Positions 45,092 to 53,792 of a DNA stretch of 64,000 nt are shown piece after piece. The DNA is from Nakamurella aerolata (GTDB lineage: Bacteria > Actinomycetota > Actinomycetes > Mycobacteriales > Nakamurellaceae): the NCBI RefSeq assembly GCF_013002705.1, contig NZ_JABEND010000003.1, positions 434,001 through 498,000 on the forward strand. The letters run 5' to 3'. Below the pieces are notes generated by a model, which was not told the origin of the DNA, made no database searches, and worked only from the letters and a program-made list of their open reading frames with translations. The position numbers and the translations under genes were made by a program. Within the stretch, counting starts at the first letter, position 1; each line of letters starts with the position of its first letter.

Positions 45092-47284
45092 CTATCTGCT
45101 CTCGCCCTTGACACCGGCCAGCAGCAGCTGCGCCACGTCGAGGACTTCGGCCTCGGCCACCTGGGAGGCAGCGTCCGGTTCCGACGCGCGTGCGGTGAGC
45201 CCGTCGGACAGCATCACCCGGCAGAACGGGCAGCCGGTGGCGATCTGCTCGGCACCGGTGGACAACGCCTCGTCGACCCGGTCGAGGTTGATGCGCTTGC
45301 CGATCCGCTCCTCCATCCACATCCTGGCGCCGCCGGCGCCGCAGCAGAACGACCGCTCGGAGTTGCGGGGCATCTCCGCCAGCTGCAGGCCGGAGGCCTC
45401 GATCAGCTCGCGCGGCGGCGCGTAGATCTTGTTGTGCCGTCCCAGATAACACGGGTCGTGGTAGGTCACCGGCCGGCCGCCGACGGCGGCGTCCCGCTCG
45501 GGCCGGGCCAACGGCACCAGCTTCTTCTCACGCACCAGCTTGTTCAGCACCTGGGTGTGGTGCACCACCTCGTAGTGCCCGCCCAGCGCCGGATACTCGT
45601 TCTTGAAGGTGTTGAAACAGTGTGCGCAGGTGACGATCAGCTTCTTGTTCGGACGGTCACCGAACACCTCGCCGAGGGTCTCGACGTTCTGCTGCGCCAG
45701 CATCTGGAACAGGAACTCGTTGCCGGCCCGGCGAGCCGGATCGCCGGTGCAGCCCTCCATCTCGCCGAGCACCGCAAAGCTGACGCCGGCCAGGTGCAGC
45801 AGTTCGGCGACCGCCCTCGAGGTCTTGCGGGCCCTGTCGTCGAAGGCGCCGGCGCAGCCGACCCAGTACAGGTACTCAACGTCGTCCGCGAGCGGACCGT
45901 CGACCACCGGCACCTCGAAGTCAAGGTCTTTGGCCCAGGCCAGCCGGTCGGAGTTGTTCTGCCCCCAGGGGTTTCCCTTGTTCTCCAGGTTGCGGAACAG
46001 CCCGCCGAGTTCGCTGGGGAACTCCGACTCGATCATCACCTGGTAGCGGCGCATGTCGACGATGGTGTCCACATGTTCGATGTCGACCGGGCACTGCTCG
46101 ACGCAGGCACCGCAGGTGGTGCAGTCCCACAGCACCTCGGGGTCGATGATGCCGTTCGCCTCGGCGGGCCCGACCAGCGGACGCTCGGCCTCGGCCAGCG
46201 CCGACGCCGGCACCCCGGCCAACTGCTCCGGCGTTGCCTTCTCCTCGCCCTCGGCGTCGCGGCCGCCGCCGGCGGCCAGGTACGGCGCCTTGGCGTAGGC
46301 GTGGTCGCGCAGGCCCAGCACCAGCAGCTTGGGCGACAACGGTTTTGCGGTGTTCCAGGCCGGGCACTGGGACTGGCAGCGGCCGCACTCGGTGCAGGTG
46401 GTGAAGTCGAGCCAGCTCTTCCACGAGAAGTCCTCGATCTTGCCGGCACCGAAGGTGTCGGTGTCCGGATCGGCCTCCTCCAGGTTGAGCACCTCACCAC
46501 CGGACAGCATCGGCTTCAGCCCGCCGAGAGCGGGCGTGTTCGCCTTCGGTTCGCGCTTGAAATAGATGTTGAAGAACGCCGTGAACCGGTGCCAGGCAAC
46601 ACCCATGGTCAGGTTCCGGGCGACCACCATGGCCCACGCCATCGAGACGGCGACCTTGACGAACGCCACGATCGACACCGCGGCGAGCGACGCCGGCAGG
46701 ATCGCGCCGAGGCCGCGGGAGATCGGGGCGGCCCACACCGGGTAGTGCAGATCGCCGTTCGCCGCCTTGAAGCCGCGAATCAGGAAGATGCAGATACCGA
46801 TGCTGAGGATCACCAGCTCGACGAAATAGGCCTGGGCGAAGTTCGACCCTGAGAACCGCGAGCGGGCCCCGGCCCGGCGCGGATGCGAGCGCTGCCGGAT
46901 CACCATCAGCGTCCCGATGCCGAGCACCGTCGTCAGCGCGATCAGCTCGATGAACAGCCCGTAGACCGACCAGCCCCACAGTTCCCAGCGCGGGGCGAAG
47001 GTCTCGCCGACGGCCTCGACCAGCGTCAGCACCAGGGCGCCGAATCCCACCATGACGAACCAGTGCCCCACCCCGACGATGCCCCACTTCAGCATCTTGG
47101 TGTGCCCGAGAACCTCGGTGAGCATGGCCCGCAACCGCGGCCCGACCGGCTGCGCGCGGGTCGGGTCGGGAGCGCCGAGCTGCACGGTGCGGTAGATCGA
47201 CCAGCCGGCCCGGCCCAGCATGCCGAACCCGACGATCAGCAGCACCACGCTCGCCAGGCCGAGCGTCCAGTTCAGAACCGTCAT
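45092..47284 (-). CDS. Membrane-bound (Fe-S)-binding reductase (HdrD/GlpC-like, Rv0338c-type)
   Basis: The 730-residue protein starts MTVLNWTLGLASVVLLIVGFG. The first about 260 residues have five or six membrane segments resembling a cytochrome b/NarI-like module. Two 4Fe-4S motifs follow (CTECGRCQSQCP and CTTCGACVEQCP). Then come two CCG-type domains typical of heterodisulfide reductase subunits (VGCAGAFDDRARKTSRAV with EGCTGDP; CYLGRHNKIY with SFCCGAGGARM). Mycobacterial homologues are essential-type redox proteins of unclear substrate. Electron transfer between the quinone pool and a cytosolic thiol or dehydrogenase is inferred. The ATG at 47284 is the best start; the longer ORF runs into antisense repeat DNA. 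Confidence 0.9.
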   Translation of the reverse strand: MTVLNWTLGLASVVLLIVGFGMLGRAGWSIYRTVQLGAPDPTRAQPVGPRLRAMLTEVLGHTKMLKWGIVGVGHWFVMVGFGALVLTLVEAVGETFAPRWELWGWSVYGLFIELIALTTVLGIGTLMVIRQRSHPRRAGARSRFSGSNFAQAYFVELVILSIGICIFLIRGFKAANGDLHYPVWAAPISRGLGAILPASLAAVSIVAFVKVAVSMAWAMVVARNLTMGVAWHRFTAFFNIYFKREPKANTPALGGLKPMLSGGEVLNLEEADPDTDTFGAGKIEDFSWKSWLDFTTCTECGRCQSQCPAWNTAKPLSPKLLVLGLRDHAYAKAPYLAAGGGRDAEGEEKATPEQLAGVPASALAEAERPLVGPAEANGIIDPEVLWDCTTCGACVEQCPVDIEHVDTIVDMRRYQVMIESEFPSELGGLFRNLENKGNPWGQNNSDRLAWAKDLDFEVPVVDGPLADDVEYLYWVGCAGAFDDRARKTSRAVAELLHLAGVSFAVLGEMEGCTGDPARRAGNEFLFQMLAQQNVETLGEVFGDRPNKKLIVTCAHCFNTFKNEYPALGGHYEVVHHTQVLNKLVREKKLVPLARPERDAAVGGRPVTYHDPCYLGRHNKIYAPPRELIEASGLQLAEMPRNSERSFCCGAGGARMWMEERIGKRINLDRVDEALSTGAEQIATGCPFCRVMLSDGLTARASEPDAASQVAEAEVLDVAQLLLAGVKGESR

Positions 47285-47425
47285 AGCGTCATCCCACCAC
47301 CGAAGCGTTGTTACCGACCAGTAACTTACCGCGCGACGCGCCCGCGTGTGGTACCGGTGGGCCACCGCGCCGGCTGCGGCTGGGCCGCCGCGCCGGTGAC
47401 CGCTGGGCTTTCGCGGCTGACTGCC

Positions 47426-47488
47426 GCCGGGCGGGCGCGCCGACCAACGCCGGGCGGGCGCGCCGACCAACGCCGGGCGGGCGCGCCG
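47426..47488. repeat. 23-bp tandem repeat (2.7 copies) before the LacI gene
   Basis: GCCGGGCGGGCGCGCCGACCAAC occurs twice exactly (47426-47448, 47449-47471) and then partially (47472-47488). It lies 65 bases upstream of the lacI-type GTG and 142 bases upstream of the Fe-S reductase start, inside their 268-base divergent gap. Each copy contains the palindrome GGCGCGCC. Confidence 0.85.
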
Positions 47489-47552
47489 GCTGCCGCTGGC
47501 GGACCGCCGCCGATTCGATAGCCTTCCAGGCACCAACCGCAAAGGAGCCCAG

Positions 47553-48632
47553 GTGGCCACCATCGCAGACGTCGCCCGCCTGGCGGGCGTGTCCACCGCG
47601 ACGGTGTCGCGTGTGATCAACAACAACGCCGACGTCGATCCGGTGCTCGCCGCCAGGGTGCGCAAGGCCATCGCCGATCTGAACTACCGACCGAGCCGGT
47701 TGGCGCGCAGCCTGCGTACCCGGCGCAGCACCGTCTGGGCGGTGATCATCTCCGACATCCGCAACCCGTTCTTCACCGATATGGTGCGCGGTATCGAGGA
47801 TCTCGCCTACGCCAACAACTACTCGCTGATGCTCTGCAACGCCGAAGAGGATCTGGCCAAGGAGCACGACTATCTGTCGTTGGCGGTGGACGAGCACATG
47901 GCCGGCGTGATCCTGGCTCCCGCGTCACCCACCGAAACCGACCTTGACCCGTTGCACAGCAACGCAATCCCGGTGGTGACGGTCGACCGGCGGCTGCAGG
48001 ACCCGACCATCGACCGGGTGCTGATCGATAACCACGGTGGCGCCGCCGCAGCGGTGGAGCACCTGTGGGCCAACGGTTTCCGCCGGATCGGATGCATCAG
48101 CGGCCCGCCTGCCGTCACCACGGGTGCTGACCGGTTGGCCGGCTACCGGGACGGGTTGATCGCCCATCATGTGCACCCGGACGACGAGCTGGTGCGGTTC
48201 GGCGACTTCCACACCGAATCGGCCAAGCGCGCCATGGCTGAGCTGCTGCAGCTGCCGACACCGCCGGACGCGGTGTTCGTCGCCAACAACCTGATGACGA
48301 TCGGCGCGCTTGAGGCGATCGCCGAGGCCGGGCTCGCTGTGCCGGACGACATCGGCATTGTCGGCTTCGACGACATGAGCTGGGCGGCACTGCTGCAGCC
48401 GCCGCTGACCACCATCGGCCAGCCGACGTACGAGGTTGGCGCCGAAACCGCCAGGCTGCTGCTGTCCCGGCTGAGCGGCTACGCAGGCAAGGGCCGTGAG
48501 GTGGTGCTGCCCACCCAGCTGTACCAGCGGGCCTCGTCGGTGCGGACGACAACGCCTCCGACGCCCACGCCGCCTCCGTCGCAACAGCAGCAACCGGCGA
48601 CCGTCCCGGCCCGCGCCGGCGTCCGCAACTGA
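47553..48632 (+). CDS. LacI family transcriptional regulator
   Basis: The 359-residue repressor begins VATIADVARLAGVSTATVSRVINNN, a classic LacI helix-turn-helix, followed by the hinge helix (YRPSRLARSLRTRRS) and a periplasmic-binding-like sensor domain (VIISDIRNPFFTDMVRGIEDLA, VFVANNLMTIGALEAIAEAG, IGIVGFDDMSWAALLQPPLTTI). The GTG start has AAAGGAG five bases upstream. The Pro/Gln/Thr-rich tail of 35 residues is extra. No sugar operon adjoins it, so its regulon is unknown. The partner gene across the divergent gap is the Fe-S reductase. Confidence 0.93.
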   Translation: MATIADVARLAGVSTATVSRVINNNADVDPVLAARVRKAIADLNYRPSRLARSLRTRRSTVWAVIISDIRNPFFTDMVRGIEDLAYANNYSLMLCNAEEDLAKEHDYLSLAVDEHMAGVILAPASPTETDLDPLHSNAIPVVTVDRRLQDPTIDRVLIDNHGGAAAAVEHLWANGFRRIGCISGPPAVTTGADRLAGYRDGLIAHHVHPDDELVRFGDFHTESAKRAMAELLQLPTPPDAVFVANNLMTIGALEAIAEAGLAVPDDIGIVGFDDMSWAALLQPPLTTIGQPTYEVGAETARLLLSRLSGYAGKGREVVLPTQLYQRASSVRTTTPPTPTPPPSQQQQPATVPARAGVRN

Positions 48633-48685
48633 ACGGGCCGCTGGCGGAACCGGCGTCCGGCAGCGACCCGGAACGCCCCGGCGGC

Positions 48686-49267
48686 TCAGCGGCGGGTGTC
48701 GTCCCGGCGGAAGTTGAGGAACGAGCGGGACGGGGTCGGCCCGCGCTGATCCTGATAGCGAGAGCCGTAAACCGGGCTGCCGTAAGGGTGTTCGGCCGGC
48801 GACGACAGCGTGAACAGGCACAGTTGGCCGATCTTCATGCCGGGCCACAGCGTGATCGGCAGATTCGCCACGTTCGACAGCTCAAGGGTGATGTGCCCGG
48901 AGAACCCCGGGTCGATGAAGCCGGCGGTGGAATGAGTGAGCAGCCCCAGCCGCCCGAGCGACGACTTGCCCTCGAGCCGTCCGGCCAGATCGTCCGGCAG
49001 CGTCACCGCCTCGAAGGTGGACCCAAGGACGAACTCGTTGGGGTGCAGCACGAATGGCTCGTCACCCGGGGTTTCCACCAGCGTCGTCAGGTCGTCCTGC
49101 TGGGTCGCCGGGTCGATATGGGTGTACTTGGCGTTGTTGAACGCCCGGAACCAGCGGTCCAGCCTGACGTCGATGCTGGACGGCTGGATCAGCGAGGGAT
49201 CGTAGGGATCGAGCGCCAGACGCCCGGCGTCGATCGATGCCCGCAGGTCGCGGTCCGAGAGCAGCAT
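48686..49267 (-). CDS. dcd: dCTP deaminase (bifunctional dUTP-forming type)
   Basis: Dcd deaminates dCTP to dUTP, and in many actinobacteria also hydrolyses it to dUMP, supplying thymidylate synthesis. The 193-residue protein has [23 protein letters not shown], the phosphate-binding [20 protein letters not shown], the catalytic Glu region in [18 protein letters not shown] and the C-terminal lid ([20 protein letters not shown]). Length and motifs match the family. It is convergent with the LacI gene. Confidence 0.96.
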   Translation of the reverse strand: MLLSDRDLRASIDAGRLALDPYDPSLIQPSSIDVRLDRWFRAFNNAKYTHIDPATQQDDLTTLVETPGDEPFVLHPNEFVLGSTFEAVTLPDDLAGRLEGKSSLGRLGLLTHSTAGFIDPGFSGHITLELSNVANLPITLWPGMKIGQLCLFTLSSPAEHPYGSPVYGSRYQDQRGPTPSRSFLNFRRDDTRR

Positions 49268-49308
49268 TCCCGCAGCCTAACCAAGGCGAGCACGCCGAGC
49301 CGATGCGG

Positions 49309-50163
49309 TCAGTCGGTGGCGGCCAGTCGGTGCACGTGCCCGCGGCCGGCAAGCTCGCGCAGCAGCTGGGCCAGCACGGTTTCGGTGCGGGTACCGGCGA
49401 CCGCCTGATAGGCCACCACCAGCTGCCCCGGCGCCGCCGCCACGTGCAACGTGTTCCATTCCAGTTCGAGCAACCCGAGGGTCGGGTGGGCCACCCGTTT
49501 GGAGCCGGTGGTCTTGGCCTGCACCTCGGCCGCGCCCCAGAGCCTGGCGAACTGCTCGTCGGCCACCGACAGCTCGCCGACCAGCGCCTGCAGCCGCGGA
49601 TGCCGCGGGTGGACGCCCGACAGCGACCGCAGATTGCCGACCGTTTCGGCGGCGACCTTGTCGAAGTCGACGAAGACCGCACGAGAGCGTGGGTTCAGGA
49701 ACAGCTCGCGCGCCATGTTGCAGCCGGGGTGCAGGCCCAGCCCCTGGTGCAGCGCGATGCCGGATTCGTTGGCGCCCAACAGATCCAGGAAGACGTTGGT
49801 GACGATGCTCGGCTGCGGCCAGCTGTCCAGCAGCCGCCGCAGCGTCGGCGACAGCTCGGTGGCCGGCCCGGCGGCGTCACCGGAACCGCCGGCCCGTTGC
49901 ACCAGGTGCAGCAAATGCGCGGACGCGTCGGAATCGAGTTGCAGCACCGCGGTGAGCGCGTCCACCACCGCCGGCGAGGGGTTCCGGTCGCGGCCGCGCT
50001 CCAACCTGACCAGATACTCGACGCTGATCCCGGCCTGCGCCGCGACCTCTTCCCTGCGCAGCCCCGGCGTGCGGCGGGTGCCGACGGCCCGCAACCCGAC
50101 CGATGCCGGGTCGAGGCGCTCGCGGCGGGCCCGCAGGAACTCGCCGAGCAGGTTGTCACTCAC
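49309..50163 (-). CDS. XRE family regulator with MmyB-like ligand-binding domain
   Basis: The 284-residue protein has an N-terminal XRE helix-turn-helix (GLRREEVAAQAGISVEYLVRLERGRDRNPSPAVVDAL) and the MmyB/PAS-like domain (QPSIVTNVFLDLLGANESGIAL, NMARELFLNPRSRAVFVDFD, VGELSVADEQFARLW, HPTLGLLELEWNTLHVAAAPGQLVVAYQA). These regulators are widespread in actinobacteria and bind fatty-acid-like ligands in studied cases. It is divergent from a short-chain dehydrogenase gene, and a perfect palindrome lies between them. Confidence 0.92.
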   Translation of the reverse strand: MSDNLLGEFLRARRERLDPASVGLRAVGTRRTPGLRREEVAAQAGISVEYLVRLERGRDRNPSPAVVDALTAVLQLDSDASAHLLHLVQRAGGSGDAAGPATELSPTLRRLLDSWPQPSIVTNVFLDLLGANESGIALHQGLGLHPGCNMARELFLNPRSRAVFVDFDKVAAETVGNLRSLSGVHPRHPRLQALVGELSVADEQFARLWGAAEVQAKTTGSKRVAHPTLGLLELEWNTLHVAAAPGQLVVAYQAVAGTRTETVLAQLLRELAGRGHVHRLAATD

Positions 50164-50198
50164 CCGGCCAACGCTACCCAGCCGGGAGCCCGCTGCCA

Positions 50199-50213
50199 GG
50201 TAGTGCGACTACC
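50199..50213. promoter_or_regulatory. Palindromic operator between XRE regulator and SDR gene
   Basis: GGTAGT-GCG-ACTACC is a perfect dyad of 15 bases in the 102-base divergent gap, 36 bases from the regulator start and 53 bases from the dehydrogenase start. It is the likely site at which the XRE protein controls both genes. Confidence 0.72.
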
Positions 50214-50265
50214 CCGGAGAATCGCGGTCTGGCTGGGCCGCGCGCCGGCGGGCAGCGTCGTCGGC

Positions 50266-51123
50266 ATGACGAACACCACCGCTCCGACCGCCAACCCGAC
50301 CCGTTCAACCGCCGATCCCGGCCCTGCGCTGCACCGGGTCGGCCGGCGAGCCCTGGCCGGCCGCACCGCGCTGGTGACCGGCGCCGGCACCGGTATCGGC
50401 GCCGCCACCGCAGCAGCCCTCGCCACCGCCGGTGCCAGGGTGGTGCTCACCGGTCGCCGCGCCGACCGGCTGCAGGCGGTGACAGAGCGGCTGACGGCAG
50501 AGCTGGCCGATGCCGGAACCGAGGTTCCCGAGCTGGTGGCGGTGACGGCCGACGTCACCGACGCGGCCGCGCTGACGATGGCGCTGGACCGGGCAAGGGA
50601 CCAGCTCGGCGCGGGTTTCGACCTGGTGTCGGCGAACGCCGGCAGCATGTTCGCGGCACCGTTCGCCAGCGCCGATCCCGGCGAGTGGCAACGCATGCTC
50701 GACACCAACGTGCTCGGTCTGCTGAACACCGCGCGGGCCACCACCGACGATCTAATGGCGGCCGGCGCGCGAGGCGGGCCCGCCGATCTGGTGCTGGTCA
50801 GCTCCATCGGTGCGCGGGTGGCGATGCCCGGCTACGCCGTGTACTTCGCCAGCAAAGCCGCGGTGAGCCACCTCGCCACCAACCTGCACATCGAGTTCGG
50901 GCCGCGGGGCGTGCGGGTGCATTCCATCGAGCCGGGCATGACCAAGTCCGATCTCGGCCAGGACATGAGCGACGAGGCGAGCCGACAAGCGTTGGCGGAC
51001 TTCGCCGTTGCGGTCCCGCCGATGCCGGCCAGCGCAATCGCCGACGCCATCACGTTCGCGGTGGCGCAGCCGCCGGTGGTCACCATCTCCTCGATGGTGG
51101 TGCTGCCCACTCATCAGATCTGA
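50266..51123 (+). CDS. Short-chain dehydrogenase/reductase
   Basis: The 285-residue oxidoreductase starts MTNTTAPTANPTRSTADPGP. It has the Rossmann motif TGAGTGIG (about 43-50), DVTDAAAL, the NAG motif in VSANAGS and the catalytic Ser plus Tyr-x-x-x-Lys in VSSIGARVAMPGYAVYFASK, so it is a classical SDR using NAD(P). The ATG at 50266 matches family length; the long frame upstream is antisense to the regulator. The substrate is unknown. It is probably controlled by the divergent XRE protein. Confidence 0.9.
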   Translation: MTNTTAPTANPTRSTADPGPALHRVGRRALAGRTALVTGAGTGIGAATAAALATAGARVVLTGRRADRLQAVTERLTAELADAGTEVPELVAVTADVTDAAALTMALDRARDQLGAGFDLVSANAGSMFAAPFASADPGEWQRMLDTNVLGLLNTARATTDDLMAAGARGGPADLVLVSSIGARVAMPGYAVYFASKAAVSHLATNLHIEFGPRGVRVHSIEPGMTKSDLGQDMSDEASRQALADFAVAVPPMPASAIADAITFAVAQPPVVTISSMVVLPTHQI

Positions 51124-51383
51124 GCCTTCGGTAATGCCCGGCGGCTCCGGCAGCGCTCCGTCTCACGGAGCAACGCCGAAGCCCAGCACGGGCCGCCCGG
51201 TGTGTGTCGCCCGGTGCATGTCGCGGATCCGGGTCGCGTCGCCCGCGCATCCCACTATCTGCCCCCGACGAGGCCACCAGACCCCGATTCGCGACACTTC
51301 CGAGTTGTGCGGCTGCGCGCCCACCACACCGGATCGTTCGCCCTGCGCCCATCGCGGGTGCAGATGTGCGCAAGGATGCAACC

Positions 51384-52271
51384 GTGCCGATTCCGTTGGG
51401 CAGTGCGCTGGACCGGGCCACCCGGTCGCTCTGGCGCGTCTTCGGCCGACCGGTGGACCTGACCGGCGATGCCCGTTGGCTCGCCGAAGGCCCGCGCAAT
51501 CCCCCGGGCGGCCATGGCGACGCCTGGCTCGAGCGGCTGGAGGCCACCGGGCGGGTGGCACCGGCCGGCCCCGACGACGGCCTGCTCGCCGACCTGTCGG
51601 AGCTAGACGGCCCGGATTTCCAAGCGGCACAACTGGATCCGCTGGTACGGGCGTTCTACGAGCACACCGCCGGTTGGCAGTTGGACGTGTGGTCGTCGTG
51701 GCGGTTCTGGGCGGCACCGCCGGGCGAGCTCATCGCCAGGCTGTACGGCCGCAGGGTGCGTCAGCTGGCGCTGCCGGTTCAGCCGTTGCAGGTCTCCCGC
51801 GGGATGGATTCCACCGTGCGGTTGGTGCACGGCGAACCCGGGACCCGTCACGGCGCGGCCTGGCTGCGCACCCTGCGGTTGGACGGGTCTGCGGTGTACT
51901 CCGGCTACTACCGGGTGGGACGGCTGCCGTCGCTCGCTCAGCCAAGGGTGCATGTGACGTTCCCGTTGGAACGCGGCAACGTGCAGGTGTTTCTGCGCCC
52001 CGAGGTCGGTCCAGGCGGTTCACTCTGGCTGCGCTCGGACGGTCACCGGTTCGGCGCGGACGGCGCCTACGTGCTGGCCGGGTTCGGACCGGCCGGCGCC
52101 GAACGGTGGTACGCCGCGCACACCCCGATCCGGGAGAGCTTCCATGTGTACCGCAGCACCGGCGAACGCGGCGACGCGGAAGGGGTGCTGCGCACTGATC
52201 ATTGGCTGCACGTCTATGCGGCGCCCGCCCTGCAATTGCACTACCGGCTGCAGCAGGTTGAACCGAGCTGA
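51384..52271 (+). CDS. Conserved-looking protein of unknown function
   Basis: The 295-residue protein starts at a GTG (VPIPLGSALDRATRSLWRVFG) with AAGGA seven bases upstream. It is rich in Trp, Arg and aromatic residues (WSSWRFWAAPPGELIARLYGRRVRQLALP, GYYRVGRLPSLAQPRVHVTFPL, WYAAHTPIRESFHVY) and looks like a soluble beta-rich globular protein with no signal or membrane segment. Codon use is normal for the window, so it is a real gene. I do not recognise the family. The 260 bases before it (51124-51383) show no gene. Confidence 0.7.
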   Translation: MPIPLGSALDRATRSLWRVFGRPVDLTGDARWLAEGPRNPPGGHGDAWLERLEATGRVAPAGPDDGLLADLSELDGPDFQAAQLDPLVRAFYEHTAGWQLDVWSSWRFWAAPPGELIARLYGRRVRQLALPVQPLQVSRGMDSTVRLVHGEPGTRHGAAWLRTLRLDGSAVYSGYYRVGRLPSLAQPRVHVTFPLERGNVQVFLRPEVGPGGSLWLRSDGHRFGADGAYVLAGFGPAGAERWYAAHTPIRESFHVYRSTGERGDAEGVLRTDHWLHVYAAPALQLHYRLQQVEPS

Positions 52272-52292
52272 CCGCCGCCGGGCGACAGGTGG

Positions 52293-52363
52293 AGCGAGTG
52301 ACGGGAATCGAACCCGCGCCGTCAGCTTGGGAAGCTGAAGTTCTACCATTGAACTACACTCGC
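52293..52363 (-). tRNA. tRNA-Gly (anticodon CCC)
   Basis: Read on the minus strand, the 71-base gene folds into a full cloverleaf: acceptor GCGAGTG/CACTCGC, a D arm with GTTCAATGGTAGAAC, an anticodon stem TCAGC/GCTGA with loop TTCCCAA (anticodon CCC), and a T arm with GGTTCGATTCC. The discriminator base is U, and CCA is not encoded. Confidence 0.95.
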
Positions 52364-52526
52364 GCGGCCGGGCGGCGACCCGGACGTGCCGCTCAGTATA
52401 GCGGCGCCGGCGGGTCGGCCGACCAGGCCCGACAGCCGGATCGGCGCCCGGGCTCACCAGTCGCTGCCGCCTCACCATCCCGCCGCGGTGCCCGGACAGC
52501 GCTCGCTCCGCACCGCCGCCCGCGAT

Positions 52527-52577
52527 CACAACCGTTCCGGTACATCGCAACCGCTCCAGCGCACTGAAACGGTTGTG
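52527..52577. repeat. Inverted repeat in the gap after the tRNA
   Basis: CACAACCGTT (52527-52536) pairs perfectly with AACGGTTGTG (52568-52577) across 31 bases. GGTTGTG recurs at 52590-52596. The gap 52364-52643 has no gene; this structure may end the convergent-side transcript of the cation transporter. Confidence 0.4.
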
Positions 52578-52643
52578 GCGTGCGAATTCGGTTGTGCTCG
52601 TCGAGTCCAGAGCTGATGCGCGGCTCACCAGCCGATGCGAGGC

Positions 52644-53672
52644 TTACCAGTTGATCTCGCCGCAATGCCCGCTTCCGGTCGGCTCCACCTGCAGGGTGGC
52701 GTGATCGATCTCGAACTTGTCCAGCATCACCTGACGGGCGCCGGCGAGCACCTGCGTCGGATCGGCGTCCTTGCTGGTGACCAGGTGCGCGGTGGCCACG
52801 TTCATGCCAGAGGTGAGCGCCCACAGATGCAGATCGTGGACCTGCTCGACCCCGTCGACCGTGCGGAGTTGTTCGACAACCGCCTCCGGCTGAATGCCCT
52901 CGGGAGCGTGCTGTCCGAGCACGGCGAGCACCTGCCGGCCGAGGATGATCGCCCTGACCGCAACGAAGACCGCGATGGCGAGCGCGATGACGGTGTCCCA
53001 CCAGGATTGTCCGGTGCTCTGCACCAGCACGCCGGCGACGATGACGCCGACCGAGCCGAGGGTGTCAGCCATCACCTCGAGGTAGGCGCCCTTGAGATTG
53101 AGGCTCTCTTTGGAGCCGGCGGACAGCAGCACGATCGCGATCAGGTTCACCAAAAGGCCGAGCGCACCGACCAGCATCATCGCGCCGCTGCCGACCTCGA
53201 CCTTCTCGCCGATGCGGGCGATCGCCTCGATGGCGATGTACACGCTGACACCCAGCATCAGCAGCACGGCCAACCCTGACGCGAAAACCTCCGCCCGGTA
53301 CGAGCCGTAGGTGCGCCGACCGGAGCGGTCCGGCCGGGTGGCGATCGAGGTGGCCACCAGCGCGGCACCGAGCGCCACCACGTCGGCCGCCATGTGGCCG
53401 GCATCGGACAGCAGCGCCAGCGACCCGGAAATGAGACCGACAATCAATTCCACAACAAAGAATGACGCGGTAATGCTAAAAGCGACGGCTAACCGCCAGC
53501 GATGCTTGCCGGCCGCGGAGAATCCGTGCGAATGCCCGTGCGACGACCCGCCCTTCTCGCCTTTCGGCGAGTGGGTTTGAGAATCCGAATGAGAATCGGA
53601 ATCAGCAGGTCCTGCAGGGTTTTTGCGCAGGGAGCCGGCGTTGGAACCGTTGGTGTTCTCGACTTCTGTCAC
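52644..53672 (-). CDS. Cation diffusion facilitator (CzcD/ZitB-type metal exporter)
   Basis: The 342-residue inner-membrane metal/proton antiporter has six hydrophobic segments. The N-terminus is His- and Ser-rich (HSDSQTHSPKGEKGGSSHGHSHG, about 28-50), likely metal-binding. The transport site shows HMAAD in segment 2 (SDAGHMAADVVALG) and EVMAD in segment 5 (AYLEVMADTLGSVG), an arrangement found in CzcD-like proteins. The cytosolic C-terminal ferredoxin-like domain (VEQVHDLHLWALTSGMNVATAHL) completes the fold. Zinc, cadmium or cobalt export is expected. No regulator adjoins it. Confidence 0.92.
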   Translation of the reverse strand: MTEVENTNGSNAGSLRKNPAGPADSDSHSDSQTHSPKGEKGGSSHGHSHGFSAAGKHRWRLAVAFSITASFFVVELIVGLISGSLALLSDAGHMAADVVALGAALVATSIATRPDRSGRRTYGSYRAEVFASGLAVLLMLGVSVYIAIEAIARIGEKVEVGSGAMMLVGALGLLVNLIAIVLLSAGSKESLNLKGAYLEVMADTLGSVGVIVAGVLVQSTGQSWWDTVIALAIAVFVAVRAIILGRQVLAVLGQHAPEGIQPEAVVEQLRTVDGVEQVHDLHLWALTSGMNVATAHLVTSKDADPTQVLAGARQVMLDKFEIDHATLQVEPTGSGHCGEINW

Positions 53673-53792
53673 GCCATGAACAATAGCGCGTCCCCGGGTG
53701 AAAAAGAATTCGAGACTATTGCCTGGCGGCCGCTCGCACTAACCCATCGGCCCCGCTGCGACCGGTCCCGCTGCGATGAGTGCGGGTGAGCC

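Noticed and set aside
45053-46852. 599-codon plus-strand frame opposite the Fe-S reductase
   Set aside because: Shadow frame; the reductase on the minus strand has two ferredoxin motifs and CCG domains.
52293-52363. tRNA-Gly as an integration site for a mobile element
   Set aside because: No integrase gene and no duplicated tRNA 3' end were seen within the window.
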